64,000 nt of DNA from Piscinibacter sp. HJYY11 (GCF_016735515.1 NZ_JAERQZ010000001.1:3770746-3834745), one strand, 5' to 3'. Shown: positions 8,253-17,905, counted from the stretch's first letter. A program made the numbers and translations. Notes: generated from the letters alone by a model not told the origin.

Positions 8253-8273
8253 GGCGCGGGCTGATCCCGCGCC
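8253..8273 (+). terminator. Intercistronic stem-loop between binding protein and permease
   Basis: A perfect 8-bp stem GGCGCGGG-CTGAT-CCCGCGCC lies 12 bp after the binding-protein stop. There is no T-run. Such hairpins commonly protect the abundant binding-protein transcript or attenuate the permease genes downstream. Confidence 0.6.
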
Positions 8274-8294
8274 GATATTCAACAAGACACCGCC

Positions 8295-9182
8295 ATGACT
8301 GAAATCTTCGGCATTCCCATACAAGCCTTCATGGGCCAGCTCATGCTGGGCCTGGTGAACGGCTCGTTCTACGCCATGCTGAGCCTCGGGCTGGCGGTGA
8401 TCTTCGGCCTCTTGGGCATCGTGAACTTCGCGCACGGCGCGCTGTACATGATCGGCGCCTACGTGGCGTGGTTCTCGCTCGAGAAGTTCGGGCTCAACTA
8501 CTGGATGGCGCTCATCGTCGCGCCGCTGGTGGTGGGTGCACTCGGCCTCGTGATCGAGCGCACGCTGCTCAAGCACCTCTACAAGCTCGACCCGATCTAC
8601 GGGCTCTTGCTCACCTTCGGCATCTCGCTGATCTTCGAAGGCGTGTTCCGCGAGCAGTACGGCGTGTCGGGCCAGTCGTACTCGGTGCCCGAGGCGCTGC
8701 AAGGCGCCACCAACCTCGGCTTCATGGTGCTGCCCAACTACCGCGCGTGGGTGATCGTCGCCTCGCTGGTCGTGTGCCTGGGCACCTGGGCGCTGATCGA
8801 GAAGACGAGCCTGGGCGCCAAGCTGCGCGCCGGCACCGAGAACCCGGCGCTGGTGCAGGCCTTCGGCATCAACGTGCCGATGATGGTGATGTTCACCTAC
8901 GCCGGCGGTGCCGCGCTCGCCGCGCTGGCCGGCGTGCTCGCTGCGCCGGTGATCCAGATCACGCCGCTGATGGGCAGCAACCTCATCATCGTCGTCTTCG
9001 CGGTGGTGGTGATCGGTGGAATGGGCTCGATCCTCGGCTCCATCCTCACCGGCCTCGCGCTCGGCCTCGTCGAAGGGTTGACCAAGGTGTTCTACCCCGA
9101 GGCCTCCAACATCGTGGTGTTCGTCATCATGGCCATCGTGCTGATGATTCGCCCCGCCGGCCTGTTCGGCAAGGAGAAATAA
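8295..9182 (+). CDS. livH: Branched-chain amino acid-type ABC transporter permease, LivH
   Basis: 295 residues of mostly hydrophobic sequence with about eight transmembrane helices. Family segments include LGLAVIFGLLGIVNFAHGAL in the first third and GGMGSILGSILTGLALGL near the end, the cytoplasmic coupling region of LivH permeases. It forms the membrane channel with LivM, whose gene starts 2 bp after this stop codon. Operon position and length are standard. Confidence 0.93.
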   Translation: MTEIFGIPIQAFMGQLMLGLVNGSFYAMLSLGLAVIFGLLGIVNFAHGALYMIGAYVAWFSLEKFGLNYWMALIVAPLVVGALGLVIERTLLKHLYKLDPIYGLLLTFGISLIFEGVFREQYGVSGQSYSVPEALQGATNLGFMVLPNYRAWVIVASLVVCLGTWALIEKTSLGAKLRAGTENPALVQAFGINVPMMVMFTYAGGAALAALAGVLAAPVIQITPLMGSNLIIVVFAVVVIGGMGSILGSILTGLALGLVEGLTKVFYPEASNIVVFVIMAIVLMIRPAGLFGKEK

Positions 9183-9184
9183 GC

Positions 9185-10138
9185 ATGGCCACCACCGCCA
9201 TCACCCAGACACGCAACGCACGCATCGCGTGGGGCGTCGTCTTCGCGCTGCTCGCCATCGCGCCCTTCGTCGGCCTGTACCCCGTCTTCATGATGAAGGC
9301 GCTGTGCTTCGCGATCTTTGCCTGCGCCTTCAACCTGCTACTGGGCTACACCGGCCTGCTGTCCTTCGGCCATGCAGCCTTCCTCGGCTCGGCGGCCTAC
9401 GCCACCGGCTGGCTGGTGCGCAGCGCCGGCTGGTCGCCCGAACTCGGCCTCGTGGCTGGCGTGGTGATCGCGGCGGCACTCGGCCTCGTGGTCGGTGCGA
9501 TCGCCATCCGGCGCCAGGGCATTTACTTCGCGATGATCACGCTCGCGATGGCGCAGATGGTGTTCTTCGTCTGCCTGCAGGCGCCCTTCACCGGCGGCGA
9601 AGACGGCCTGCAGGGCGTGCCGCGCGGCAAGCTCTTCGGCCTGCTGCCGCTCGGCAACGACGTGGCGATGTACTACCTGGTGCTCGCGATCTTCGTCGCG
9701 GTGTTCCTCGGCATCCTGCGCATCGTGCATTCGCCTTTCGGCCAAGTGCTCAAGGCCATCCGCGAGAACGAGCCGCGCGCCATCTCGCTCGGCTACGACG
9801 TCGACCGCTACAAGCTGCTGGCCTTCGTGCTCTCGAGCGCGCTCGCCGGCCTGGCCGGTGCGTTGAAGACCCTGGTGCTCGGCTTCGCCACGCTGACCGA
9901 CGTGCACTGGTCGCTCTCGGGAGAGGTGATCCTGATGACGCTGCTGGGGGGCCTCGGCACCTTCGCCGGCCCGGTGATCGGCGCCTTCACCATCATCGGC
10001 CTGCAGAACTTCCTGGCCGACCGCGTGGGCTCGTGGGTCACCGTCATCATCGGCGTGATCTTCGTGGTGTGCGTGATCGCGTTCCGGCGCGGCTTCGTCG
10101 GCGAGCTGCTGGCGTGGCAGCAGCGCAAGAAGTCCTGA
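9185..10138 (+). CDS. livM: Branched-chain amino acid-type ABC transporter permease, LivM
   Basis: 317 residues with about nine hydrophobic helices. LivM landmarks are YTGLLSFGHAAFLGSAAYA in the N-terminal half and LLGGLGTFAGPVIGA in the C-terminal half; KAIRENEPRAISLGYDV is the typical cytoplasmic coupling loop. It pairs with LivH. The next ORF (DUF2164) starts 4 bp downstream and is probably on the same transcript. Confidence 0.93.
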   Translation: MATTAITQTRNARIAWGVVFALLAIAPFVGLYPVFMMKALCFAIFACAFNLLLGYTGLLSFGHAAFLGSAAYATGWLVRSAGWSPELGLVAGVVIAAALGLVVGAIAIRRQGIYFAMITLAMAQMVFFVCLQAPFTGGEDGLQGVPRGKLFGLLPLGNDVAMYYLVLAIFVAVFLGILRIVHSPFGQVLKAIRENEPRAISLGYDVDRYKLLAFVLSSALAGLAGALKTLVLGFATLTDVHWSLSGEVILMTLLGGLGTFAGPVIGAFTIIGLQNFLADRVGSWVTVIIGVIFVVCVIAFRRGFVGELLAWQQRKKS

Positions 10139-10142
10139 GCGC

Positions 10143-10397
10143 ATGGCCATCGAGATCCCGAAGGACGCTCGCAAGGAGGCCATCGCCTCCATCGAGCGTT
10201 ACTTCCAGGAGAACATGGAGGAGAAGATCGGCAACATCGCCGCCGGCGCGTTGCTGAACTACTTCCTCGAGGAGATCGGCCCGCTCGTGTACAACCAGGC
10301 CGTGGCCGACGTGCAGGAGCGGCTGCGCATGCGCGTCGACGAGCTCGACGTCGAACACCACGAAGACGAGTTCCAGTACTGGCGCAAGCGCCGCTGA
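10143..10397 (+). CDS. DUF2164 family protein
   Basis: 84-residue charged protein starting MAIEIPKDARKEAIASIERY and matching the DUF2164 family. Residues 45-84 are helical and acidic (VADVQERLRMRVDELDVEHH). No catalytic motif is visible and the function is unknown. It starts 4 bp after livM, so it is probably expressed with the transporter, though the family is not generally tied to Liv systems. Confidence 0.8.
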   Translation: MAIEIPKDARKEAIASIERYFQENMEEKIGNIAAGALLNYFLEEIGPLVYNQAVADVQERLRMRVDELDVEHHEDEFQYWRKRR

Positions 10398-10435
10398 GTG
10401 GGCACCATACGCGCCTTCAATCCAAGGAGAAGCGC

Positions 10436-10783
10436 ATGAAGTACACCGGCAGCTGCCACTGCGGCAAGGTCGCCTTCGAGGTCGACGGCGAGATCGGCAC
10501 GGCACTCGCCTGCAACTGCTCGATCTGCCAGCGCAAGGGCTCGTTGCTCTGGTTCGTGCCCCGGGACGAGCTCAAGCTCAAGACACCGGAAGACGCCGCC
10601 AGCACCTACACCTTCAACAAGCACGTCATCCAGCACCGCTTCTGCCCACGCTGCGGCATCCACCCGTACGGCGAGGGTGTCGACCCCAAGGGCAATGCGA
10701 TGGCGGCGATCAACGTGCGTTGCCTCGAGGGCATCGACCTCGAGACGGTGAAGGTCCACCACTACGACGGGCGCTCCAAGTGA
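10436..10783 (+). CDS. GFA/CENP-V domain protein (glutathione-dependent formaldehyde-activating family)
   Basis: 115 residues with the GFA zinc-binding pattern: CHCGKVAFEV near the N-terminus, CNCSICQRKG around residue 25-34, and FCPRCGIHPYGEG around residue 70. The cysteines would bind one structural and one catalytic zinc. Family members bind glutathione or carry out thiol-linked chemistry, but most are uncharacterised. A good AAGGAG site precedes the ATG. It lies 38 bp after the DUF2164 gene. Confidence 0.9.
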   Translation: MKYTGSCHCGKVAFEVDGEIGTALACNCSICQRKGSLLWFVPRDELKLKTPEDAASTYTFNKHVIQHRFCPRCGIHPYGEGVDPKGNAMAAINVRCLEGIDLETVKVHHYDGRSK

Positions 10784-10789
10784 CACCGC

Positions 10790-11542
10790 ATGCAGGGCGC
10801 TGAGATCGCGCTGCTGGTCGTCGGGGCGGCGATCGCGGGCTTCGTGCAGGGCCTGTCGGGCTTTGCCTTCGGCATGGTGGCGATGTCGATCTGGGTCTGG
10901 GCGATCGACCCGAAGGTGGCGGTCGTGATGTCGATCGCCGGCGGCCTGTCCGGGCAGATCTTTGCCGCCGTGCGCCTGCGCCGCGGCCTGCAGTGGCCAC
11001 TGCTGTGGCCCTTTCTCGCCGGGGCGCTGGCCGGCGTGCCGCTGGGCGTGGTGGTGCTGCCCTACGTCGATGCGGTGGTGTTCAAGTTCGGCCTCGGCGT
11101 GACGCTGATGGTGTGCTGCTCGGCGATGCTCTTCGCGCAGCGGTTCCCGCGCGTCACGCGCGGCGGTCGCATCGGTGATGGCCTTGCGGGCCTGGCCGGT
11201 GGCGTGATGGGCGGGCTGGGTGGTTTCACCGGCGTCGTGCCTTCGCTCTGGTGCACCGTGCGCGGCTGGGACAAGGACACCGCGCGCGCCGTGCTGCAGA
11301 ACTTCAACCTCGCCGCGCTCAGCGTCACCTTTGCCACCTACGTGGGCACCGGCATGGTCACGCGCGAGATGTGGCCTCTGTTCGCGGTCGTGGTCCCGGC
11401 CCTGCTGATCCCCTCGGTGCTGGGCACACGGCTTTACGTCGGTTTGAGCGAAGCGGCGTTCCGCCGGGTGATCCTGGGTTTGCTGACCTTCTCGGGGTTG
11501 GTCATGATCGCGTCGTCGCTGCCCGTCCTGCTGAAGCGGTGA
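10790..11542 (+). CDS. TauE/SafE family membrane exporter
   Basis: 250 residues with about seven hydrophobic helices. It has the two-repeat TauE/SafE pattern (GFVQGLSGFAFGMVAMSIW in the first half; GGVMGGLGGFTGVVPSLWC in the second). Family members move sulfite, sulfoacetate or other organosulfur anions; the substrate cannot be inferred here. It starts 6 bp after the GFA gene and is followed 14 bp later by a racemase-like gene, so these small genes look like one transcription unit. Confidence 0.9.
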   Translation: MQGAEIALLVVGAAIAGFVQGLSGFAFGMVAMSIWVWAIDPKVAVVMSIAGGLSGQIFAAVRLRRGLQWPLLWPFLAGALAGVPLGVVVLPYVDAVVFKFGLGVTLMVCCSAMLFAQRFPRVTRGGRIGDGLAGLAGGVMGGLGGFTGVVPSLWCTVRGWDKDTARAVLQNFNLAALSVTFATYVGTGMVTREMWPLFAVVVPALLIPSVLGTRLYVGLSEAAFRRVILGLLTFSGLVMIASSLPVLLKR

Positions 11543-11556
11543 CGCGAGAGACCGCC

Positions 11557-12198
11557 ATGGCCGACATCACTTTCCTGCACACCTCTCCCGTCCATGCGGC
11601 CACCTTCGACGCGCTGCTCAACGACGTGGCGCCGCATTGCACCGCCACCCACATCGTGCGCGAAGACCTGCTCGCCACCGCGCAGCGGGATGGCGTCGAC
11701 GACGCCGCGCTCATCGCGGCCGTGGGCGCGGCCTTGCACGGCGCCGCGGCCGACGCACGCGCCGTGGTGTGCACCTGCTCCACGATCGGCGGGCTGGCCG
11801 AAGCCACGCAGGCGCGCGTGCCCATCACCCGCATCGATCGCGCCATGGCCGACGAAGCCGTGCAGCGCGGCGCCCCGGTGTTGATGGTCGCGGCCCTGCA
11901 GAGCACGCTGCAGCCGACCGAGCAGCTGTTGCGCTCCTCCGCGGAGCGCCTCGGGCTGCCGCTCGTGTTGCGGTCGTTGTGGGTGGAAGGGGCCTGGGCC
12001 CATTTCGAATCCGGGCAGCGCGAGGCCTACCTGGCCAGCATCGCCGCAGCCGTGCGCCAGCATGCGCAGCCTGGCGAGACCATCGTGCTGGCCCAGGCGT
12101 CGATGGCGGGCGCGGCCGAGTGGCTGGCCGAAACCGGCCTCGTGGTGCTGAGCAGCCCGCGGCTGGGCCTGGTGCATGCCCTGCGTTTCATCGGGTGA
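11557..12198 (+). CDS. Aspartate/glutamate racemase-like protein
   Basis: 213 residues with an Asp/Glu racemase fold. A first cysteine lies in VVCTCSTIGGL near residue 70. The second catalytic cysteine expected around residue 180 is replaced by serine or alanine (VLAQASMAGAAEWL), so classic two-cysteine racemisation is doubtful. A decarboxylase- or isomerase-like reaction, as in arylmalonate decarboxylase and maleate isomerase relatives, is possible. It is the last plus-strand gene before the convergent tesB. Confidence 0.75.
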   Translation: MADITFLHTSPVHAATFDALLNDVAPHCTATHIVREDLLATAQRDGVDDAALIAAVGAALHGAAADARAVVCTCSTIGGLAEATQARVPITRIDRAMADEAVQRGAPVLMVAALQSTLQPTEQLLRSSAERLGLPLVLRSLWVEGAWAHFESGQREAYLASIAAAVRQHAQPGETIVLAQASMAGAAEWLAETGLVVLSSPRLGLVHALRFIG

Positions 12199-12249
12199 GC
12201 TGAGCGCCGAGTGGTGCGCTGTGCGATGCACCGCGACGCCTGACCCGGC

Positions 12250-13140
12250 TCAAGCCGGCTTCCTGGCCTTCGGAGGCTGCGGCCGCATCAACCCCTCTTG
12301 CGCGACCGAGGCGATCAGCCGCCCGTCCTGCGTGTAAATGCTGCCGCGACAGAAGCCGCGCGCGCCGCTGGCGGCGGGCGAGTTGGTCGCGTAGAGCAGC
12401 CACTCGTCCATGCGGAAGCTGTCGTGGAACCACATCGCGTGGTCCAGGCTCACGCCTTGCACGCTGCCGTTCATGAACGAGAGACCGTGCGGCAGCAGCG
12501 CTGCGCTGAGCAGGCCGAAGTCGGACGAGTAGGCGAGCATCGCCTGGTGCAGCACCGGGTCGTCGGGCAGGCGGTCGGAGGCGCGGAACCACGAGTTGTT
12601 GACCGCCGCGCGCTCGCCGGCGGGCGGCGGGTTGAGCGGGTTGAAGGGCTCGCAGTGGCGGATGTCGATCGCGGTCTCGGCGTGCAGCACGGCGCGCAGG
12701 CGCTCGGGCAGCTGGTCGAAATGCTGGCGGCGCAGCTCGTGCACGCTGGTCAGGCCCTCGGGCGGCGGCACCTGGGGCATGGCGTCCTGGTGCGACACCC
12801 CGTCTTCCTTCACATGGAAGGAGGCAGCGAAGTTGAAGATCGGCTGGCCATGCTGGATGGCCACCACTCGCCGCGTGGTGAAGCTGCCGCCGTCGCGGAT
12901 GCGCTCCACGTCGTAGACGATCTTGGCCTGCTTGTCGCCGGGGCGCAGGAAGTAGGCATGCAGCGAATGCACCGAGCGGTCACGCCCGACGGTGAGGGCC
13001 GCCGCCATCAGCGCCTGGCCCAGCACCTGCCCGCCGAAGACACGCGGGCTGCCGATGTCGCCGCTGATGCCGCGGAAGAGGTTGTGTTCGAGCTGCTCGA
13101 CCTGCAGCAGCTCGACCAGTTCTTGGACTTGGGTGTTCAT
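12250..13140 (-). CDS. tesB: Acyl-CoA thioesterase II
   Basis: 296 residues from the ATG at 13138-13140; the longer open frame upstream is antisense of pldA. Two hot-dog domains are visible. The first has GGQVLGQALMAA; the second has the catalytic region SLDHAMWFHDSFRMDEW, with the expected Asp, and GLMR preceded by the Gln of SVAQEG. TesB hydrolyses medium- and long-chain acyl-CoA in the cytoplasm. Length and motif order match E. coli TesB. It is transcribed alone, divergently from pldA. Confidence 0.93.
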   Translation of the reverse strand: MNTQVQELVELLQVEQLEHNLFRGISGDIGSPRVFGGQVLGQALMAAALTVGRDRSVHSLHAYFLRPGDKQAKIVYDVERIRDGGSFTTRRVVAIQHGQPIFNFAASFHVKEDGVSHQDAMPQVPPPEGLTSVHELRRQHFDQLPERLRAVLHAETAIDIRHCEPFNPLNPPPAGERAAVNNSWFRASDRLPDDPVLHQAMLAYSSDFGLLSAALLPHGLSFMNGSVQGVSLDHAMWFHDSFRMDEWLLYATNSPAASGARGFCRGSIYTQDGRLIASVAQEGLMRPQPPKARKPA

Positions 13141-13203
13141 GGCTGAAATGATCTCACCAAACCTGCCGCTACCATCGCGCCACCGCTGCCATGCCGAGGC
13201 CAC

Positions 13204-14346
13204 GTGTCGAATCCTGCTCCTACTTGTTTTGCACGTCCGCACCCCGTGAAATCGCTCGTCTGGGTCGCACTGTTGAGCGGCGGCGCGGCATGGGCCCAGG
13301 TGGCCACACCGGCCGCACCGGCGGCCTCGGCAGCGCAGGAGCCGTCGCCGGGCTTGCAGGAGTGTGCGGCCATCGGCGCGCCATCCGACCGCCTCGCCTG
13401 CTACGACAAGCTTGCCGGCCGCAAGCCGCCCTCGCCGCCGCCGGCCGACGTGCCCATCGCCACCACGCAGATGGCACCGCAGGGCGCGGCCACTGCGCCC
13501 GCGCAGGAGGCCAAGCCCGAGGCCTCGCCGCTGTCGCAGTACTGGGAGCTGGACGCAACGGACAAGCGCGGCACCTTCAACCTGCTCGGCTACCGCGCCA
13601 ACTACGTGATGCCGTTGCACAAGACCAACCGCATCAACCGCGCGCCCCAGTCCCCCACGCAGACGGCGGTGAACCAGCCCAACTACCGTGACGTCGAGGC
13701 CAAGTTCCAGATCTCGCTGCGCACCAAGGCGATCCAGGATGTGTTCGGCCGGGGGAGCGGCGACCTGTGGCTGGCCTTCACGCAGCAGGCGATGTGGCAG
13801 ATCTGGAATGGCAAGGACTCCAAGCCCTTCCGCAACACCGACTACGAGCCCGAGGCGATCTACGTGTTTCCGGTGCCCAAGGTCGCGCAGCACCTCCCCT
13901 TCGGGTGGCAGTGGCGCCTGGGGCAGGTCGGCATCGCCCACCAGTCCAACGGCCAGTCGGACCCTTTGTCACGCAGCTGGAACCGGGTCTACATCGGCAC
14001 CGGCTTCGAGCGCGGCGACCTGAGCCTGCAGGGGCGTTTCTCGCATCGCCTGAGCGAGAAGCGCGAGCGCGACAACAACCCCGACCTCGTCGACTACCGC
14101 GGGCGCACCGAGCTGCAGCTGGGCTGGACACCCGGCGCCAGCACCAGCTCGCTGCTCTGGCGCAACAGCGCGCAGCGCAGCGACTGGGGCGCGCTGCAGT
14201 TCGAGTGGACCTACCCGGTGGCCAAAAGCCGGCCCAACGGCCTGCGCTGGTTCGTGCAGGCCTTCCATGGGTACGGCGAGACGCTCACCGACTACAACTT
14301 CAAGCAGACGAGCTTCGGCTTCGGGCTCGGGTTCATGCAGTTCTGA
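13204..14346 (+). CDS. pldA: Outer-membrane phospholipase A
   Basis: 380 residues. After a signal segment (KSLVWVALLSGGAAWAQ) and a proline/alanine-rich linker comes an OMPLA beta-barrel. The catalytic triad is His246 and Ser248 in GIAHQSNGQ and Asn260 in RSWNR, with the same spacing as E. coli His142/Ser144/Asn156. The C-terminus ends in Phe (GFMQF), the usual barrel-assembly signal. The start is GTG at 13204, with GAGG five bases upstream; GTG at 13246, directly at the signal peptide, is an alternative. Confidence 0.92.
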   Translation: MSNPAPTCFARPHPVKSLVWVALLSGGAAWAQVATPAAPAASAAQEPSPGLQECAAIGAPSDRLACYDKLAGRKPPSPPPADVPIATTQMAPQGAATAPAQEAKPEASPLSQYWELDATDKRGTFNLLGYRANYVMPLHKTNRINRAPQSPTQTAVNQPNYRDVEAKFQISLRTKAIQDVFGRGSGDLWLAFTQQAMWQIWNGKDSKPFRNTDYEPEAIYVFPVPKVAQHLPFGWQWRLGQVGIAHQSNGQSDPLSRSWNRVYIGTGFERGDLSLQGRFSHRLSEKRERDNNPDLVDYRGRTELQLGWTPGASTSSLLWRNSAQRSDWGALQFEWTYPVAKSRPNGLRWFVQAFHGYGETLTDYNFKQTSFGFGLGFMQF

Positions 14347-17300
14347 CCGCCTGGGCAGGCGCGCGGCGCCACGCGTCGAGCAGCGCCTGCCACTTCGCCC
14401 GCGCGCTGGCGAGGTGCCGGGCCTTCACATGGCCGTAGCCGCGGATCTCCTCGGGGATGCTGGCAATCGCGATCGCTTGCGGCAGGTTGGCGGCGTTGAG
14501 CGTCTGCAGCACTTCGTCGAGGCTCGCGCGGTATTCGCCGATCAGGGCACGCTCGGTCTTGCGCTCTTCGGTGCGGCCGAAGGGGTCGAAGGCGGTGCCA
14601 CGCAGGCCCTTGAGCCTGGCCAGCACGCGGAAGGCGGTCTTCATCCACGGGCCGAAGCGCTGCTTGACGAGTTCGCCACGTTCGTTGTGCTTCGCGAGCA
14701 GTGGCGGCGCGAGGTGGTAGTTCACGCGGTAGTCGCCCTCGAACTGCGAGGCGATCTTCTCCAGGAAGCCGGTCTCGGTGTGCAGGCGGGCCACTTCGTA
14801 CTCGTCCTTGTAGGCCATGAGTTTGAAGAGGTAGCGGGCCACGGCTTCGGCGAGCTTCGTGCTGCCCAGAGGCGCCTCGGCCGCGCGCACCTTGTCGACG
14901 TAGGCGCGGTACTGTGCCGCGTAGGCGGCGTCCTGGTAGGCGGTGAGGAACTCGACGCGCTTGCTGACCAGCTCCTCGAGGTTGCCCGAGGGCTTGCGCA
15001 CGAACTCGATCACCTGCGACGGCTGTGCGAGAGACTGCACGGCGCGCAGGTCGTGCGCGGCGCGGCGGCCCCATTCGAAGGCCTGCTGGTTGCGCTCGAC
15101 CTGCACGCCGTTGAGCTCCATCGCGCGCATCAGCGCGGCGTGCGACAGCGGGACCTGGCCCTTCTGCCACGCGTAGCCGAGCATCATCGGGTTGGTGTAG
15201 AGCGAGTCGCCGCAGAGTGCCACCGCGAGCTGCTCGGCATCGAAGGCGCCGAACTTGTCTCGGCCCGTGGCGGCCATCAGCGCGGCTTCGCAGCTGGCGG
15301 AGGGGAACTGCCAGTCGGGGTTGTTGACGAAGGCCGCGGTCGGCGAGCCGTGGGTGTTGAGCGCGACGAAGGTGCGGCCTTCGCGCACGACCGCGAGCGT
15401 GCTCTTGTTGGCGCCGACGATCGGGTCGCAGGCGAGCACGAGGTCGGCTTCGGCGGTGCCGACCTTGGTGGTGTAGATCGCGTCCATGCTGTCGGCGATC
15501 TGGATGTGGCTCCAGGTGCTGCCACCCTTCTGCGCGAGGCCGGCGGCGTCCTGCGTGACGATGCCCTTGCCTTCGAGGTGCGCGGCCATGCCGAGCAGCT
15601 GGCCGATGGTGATCACGCCGGTGCCGCCGACGCCGGCGACGACGATGCCGAAGGCCTGGCGCGTGTCGGGCAGCTGCGGCTCGGGTACGCTGATCTTCGA
15701 CGGATCAGGGCGTGAGGCTTCCGCCTTCTTCGCCGTCTTGAGCTGCCCGCCCTGCACGGTGACGAAGCTCGGGCAGAAGCCCTTCACGCAGGAGTAGTCC
15801 TTGTTGCAGGTGTTCTGGTTGATGCGGCGCTTGCGGCCGAATTCGGTCTCGACCGGCTCCACGCTCAGGCAGTTGCTCTGCACCGAGCAGTCGCCGCAGC
15901 CTTCGCACACCAGCTCGTTGATGACGACGCGGGTGTCGGCGTCTTTCATCGTGCCGCGCTTGCGGCGGCGGCGCTTCTCGGTGGCGCAGGTCTGGTCGTA
16001 GATGATGGCGGTCACACCCTTCACCTCGCGGTATTCGCGCTGCAGGCGGTCGAGCTCGTCGCGGTGGAAGACCTGCACGCCGGGGGCGAGTGCCACGCCG
16101 TCGTACTTGCCAGGGTCGTCGCTCACGATGCTGAGCGCGGCCACGCCTTCGGCCTTCAGGCTCTGCATGATCTGCAGCACGCTGTGGCCTTCGGGCCGTT
16201 CGCCCACGCGCTGGCCGCCGGTCATCGCGACCGCGTCGTTGTAGAGAACCTTGTAGGTGATGTTCACGCCCGCCGCGATGCTCTGGCGGATGGCGAGGAT
16301 GCCGCTGTGGAAGTAGGTGCCGTCGCCCAGGTTGGCGAAGATGTGCTCCTCGGTCGTGAACGGCGCCTGGCCCACCCAGGGCACGCCTTCGCCGCCCATC
16401 TGCGTGAAGGTGGAGGTGCTGCGGTCCATCCACACCACCATGTAGTGGCAGCCGATGCCGGCGACTGCGCGAGAGCCTTCGGGGACGCGGGTCGAGGTGT
16501 TGTGCGGGCAGCCGCTGCAAAAGAAGGGCAGGCGGTCGCCGCTGTCGGCCTTGAGCACCTGCAGCGATTTTTCTTTCGCGTCGATGAGCGCGAGCCGGGC
16601 GTCGATGCGCGCGGCGGTGTCGGCGTCGACGCCCAGCTTCTTCAGCCGCTTGCCGATCGCCTTCGCAATGATGGCGGGCGTGAGGTCGGCCTGCGCACGT
16701 AGCAGCCAGTTGGCGCTCGGATTGGGCTGTGACCATTCGCCGCCGGTGTGGTCGCCCTCGGCTTCGTCGAACTTGCCGAGCACGTTGGGGCGCACGTCGG
16801 GGCGCCAGTTGTAGAGCTCTTCCTTCAGCTGGTACTCGATGACCTGGCGCTTCTCCTCCACCACCAGGATCTCCTGCAGGCCGGTGGCGAAGTCGCGGGT
16901 GATGGTGGCCTCCAACGGCCACACCACGTTCACCTTGTGCAGGCGGATGCCCAGCCGCCGGCAGTCGTCGTCGGAGAGGCCGAGGTCGTGCAGGGCCTGG
17001 CGGGTGTCGTTGTAGGCCTTGCCGCTTGCAATCAAGCCGAAGCGATCGTTCGGGCCTTCGATCACGTTGTGGTTGAGCTTGTTGGCCCGCACGTAGGCGA
17101 GCGCGGCGTACCACTTGTGGTCCATCAGCCGCGCTTCCTGCTCGAGCGGTGGGTCGGGCCAGCGGATGTGCAGGCCACCCGGCGGCATGACGAAATCTTC
17201 AGGCAGCAGGATCTGCACCCGGTCGGGGTCGACGCTGATGCTGGCCGACGATTCGACGATTTCCTGGATGGTCTTCATCGCCGTCCACACACCGGAGAAG

Positions 17301-17905
17301 CGGCTCATGGCAAACGCATGCAGACCCATGTCGAGGATGTCCTGCACGCTCGACGGGAAGAAGACCGGCAGCCCGCAGGCCTTGAAGATGTGGTCGCTCT
17401 GGTGCGCGGCGGTGCTGCTCTTGGCGATGTGGTCGTCGCCGGCGAGTGCGATCACGCCGCCGTGCCTGGCGGTGCCAGCCATGTTGGCGTGCTTGAAGAC
17501 GTCGGAGCAGCGGTCGACCCCCGGGCCCTTGCCGTACCAGAGGCCGAAGACGCCGTCGAACTTCTTCTTCTCGGGGTAGAGGTCGAGCTGCTGCGTGCCC
17601 CACACGGCGGTGGCACCGAGCTCTTCGTTCACGCCGGGCTGGAAGACGATGTTCTGGGCCGACAGGTGTTTCTTCGCCGCCCACAGCGCCTGGTCGTAGC
17701 CCCCGAGCGGCGAGCCGCGGTAGCCGCTGATGAAGCCGGCGGTGTTGAGCCCCACCATCGCATCGCGTGTGCGCTGCAGCATGGGCAGCCTCACCAGAGC
17801 CTGCACCCCGCTCATGAAGGCGCGGCCGGTCGGCAACGCGTACTTGTCGTCGAGCGAGACGCTCTCCAGGGCACGGCGGATGGACTCGGGCAGCGGTGCG
17901 TTCAT
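14333..17905 (-). CDS. Fused indolepyruvate ferredoxin oxidoreductase (IorA-IorB type)
   Basis: 1190 residues from the ATG at 17903-17905; the frame continues upstream but that part is antisense of the lrp gene. The N-terminal pyrimidine-binding and core domains (AGFISGYRGSPLGGYDQALW) precede a thiamine-diphosphate-binding region (NLGDGTYFHSGILAIRQS). A cysteine-rich iron-sulfur segment follows (ELVCEGCGDCSVQSNC), then a gamma-type domain with GVGGTGVITIGQLLGMAA. It oxidatively decarboxylates aryl or branched 2-oxo acids to acyl-CoA. The fused long form is common in aerobic proteobacteria. Its 3' end overlaps the pldA 3' end by 14 bp. Confidence 0.93.
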   Translation of the reverse strand: MNAPLPESIRRALESVSLDDKYALPTGRAFMSGVQALVRLPMLQRTRDAMVGLNTAGFISGYRGSPLGGYDQALWAAKKHLSAQNIVFQPGVNEELGATAVWGTQQLDLYPEKKKFDGVFGLWYGKGPGVDRCSDVFKHANMAGTARHGGVIALAGDDHIAKSSTAAHQSDHIFKACGLPVFFPSSVQDILDMGLHAFAMSRFSGVWTAMKTIQEIVESSASISVDPDRVQILLPEDFVMPPGGLHIRWPDPPLEQEARLMDHKWYAALAYVRANKLNHNVIEGPNDRFGLIASGKAYNDTRQALHDLGLSDDDCRRLGIRLHKVNVVWPLEATITRDFATGLQEILVVEEKRQVIEYQLKEELYNWRPDVRPNVLGKFDEAEGDHTGGEWSQPNPSANWLLRAQADLTPAIIAKAIGKRLKKLGVDADTAARIDARLALIDAKEKSLQVLKADSGDRLPFFCSGCPHNTSTRVPEGSRAVAGIGCHYMVVWMDRSTSTFTQMGGEGVPWVGQAPFTTEEHIFANLGDGTYFHSGILAIRQSIAAGVNITYKVLYNDAVAMTGGQRVGERPEGHSVLQIMQSLKAEGVAALSIVSDDPGKYDGVALAPGVQVFHRDELDRLQREYREVKGVTAIIYDQTCATEKRRRRKRGTMKDADTRVVINELVCEGCGDCSVQSNCLSVEPVETEFGRKRRINQNTCNKDYSCVKGFCPSFVTVQGGQLKTAKKAEASRPDPSKISVPEPQLPDTRQAFGIVVAGVGGTGVITIGQLLGMAAHLEGKGIVTQDAAGLAQKGGSTWSHIQIADSMDAIYTTKVGTAEADLVLACDPIVGANKSTLAVVREGRTFVALNTHGSPTAAFVNNPDWQFPSASCEAALMAATGRDKFGAFDAEQLAVALCGDSLYTNPMMLGYAWQKGQVPLSHAALMRAMELNGVQVERNQQAFEWGRRAAHDLRAVQSLAQPSQVIEFVRKPSGNLEELVSKRVEFLTAYQDAAYAAQYRAYVDKVRAAEAPLGSTKLAEAVARYLFKLMAYKDEYEVARLHTETGFLEKIASQFEGDYRVNYHLAPPLLAKHNERGELVKQRFGPWMKTAFRVLARLKGLRGTAFDPFGRTEERKTERALIGEYRASLDEVLQTLNAANLPQAIAIASIPEEIRGYGHVKARHLASARAKWQALLDAWRRAPAQAVRTA

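Noticed and set aside
13141..13941. Upstream extension of the tesB frame
   Set aside because: Overlaps pldA on the other strand; the TesB N-terminus starts at 13140.
14267..15715. 482-codon plus-strand frame
   Set aside because: It is antisense to the indolepyruvate oxidoreductase gene and its translation is low-complexity with no motif.
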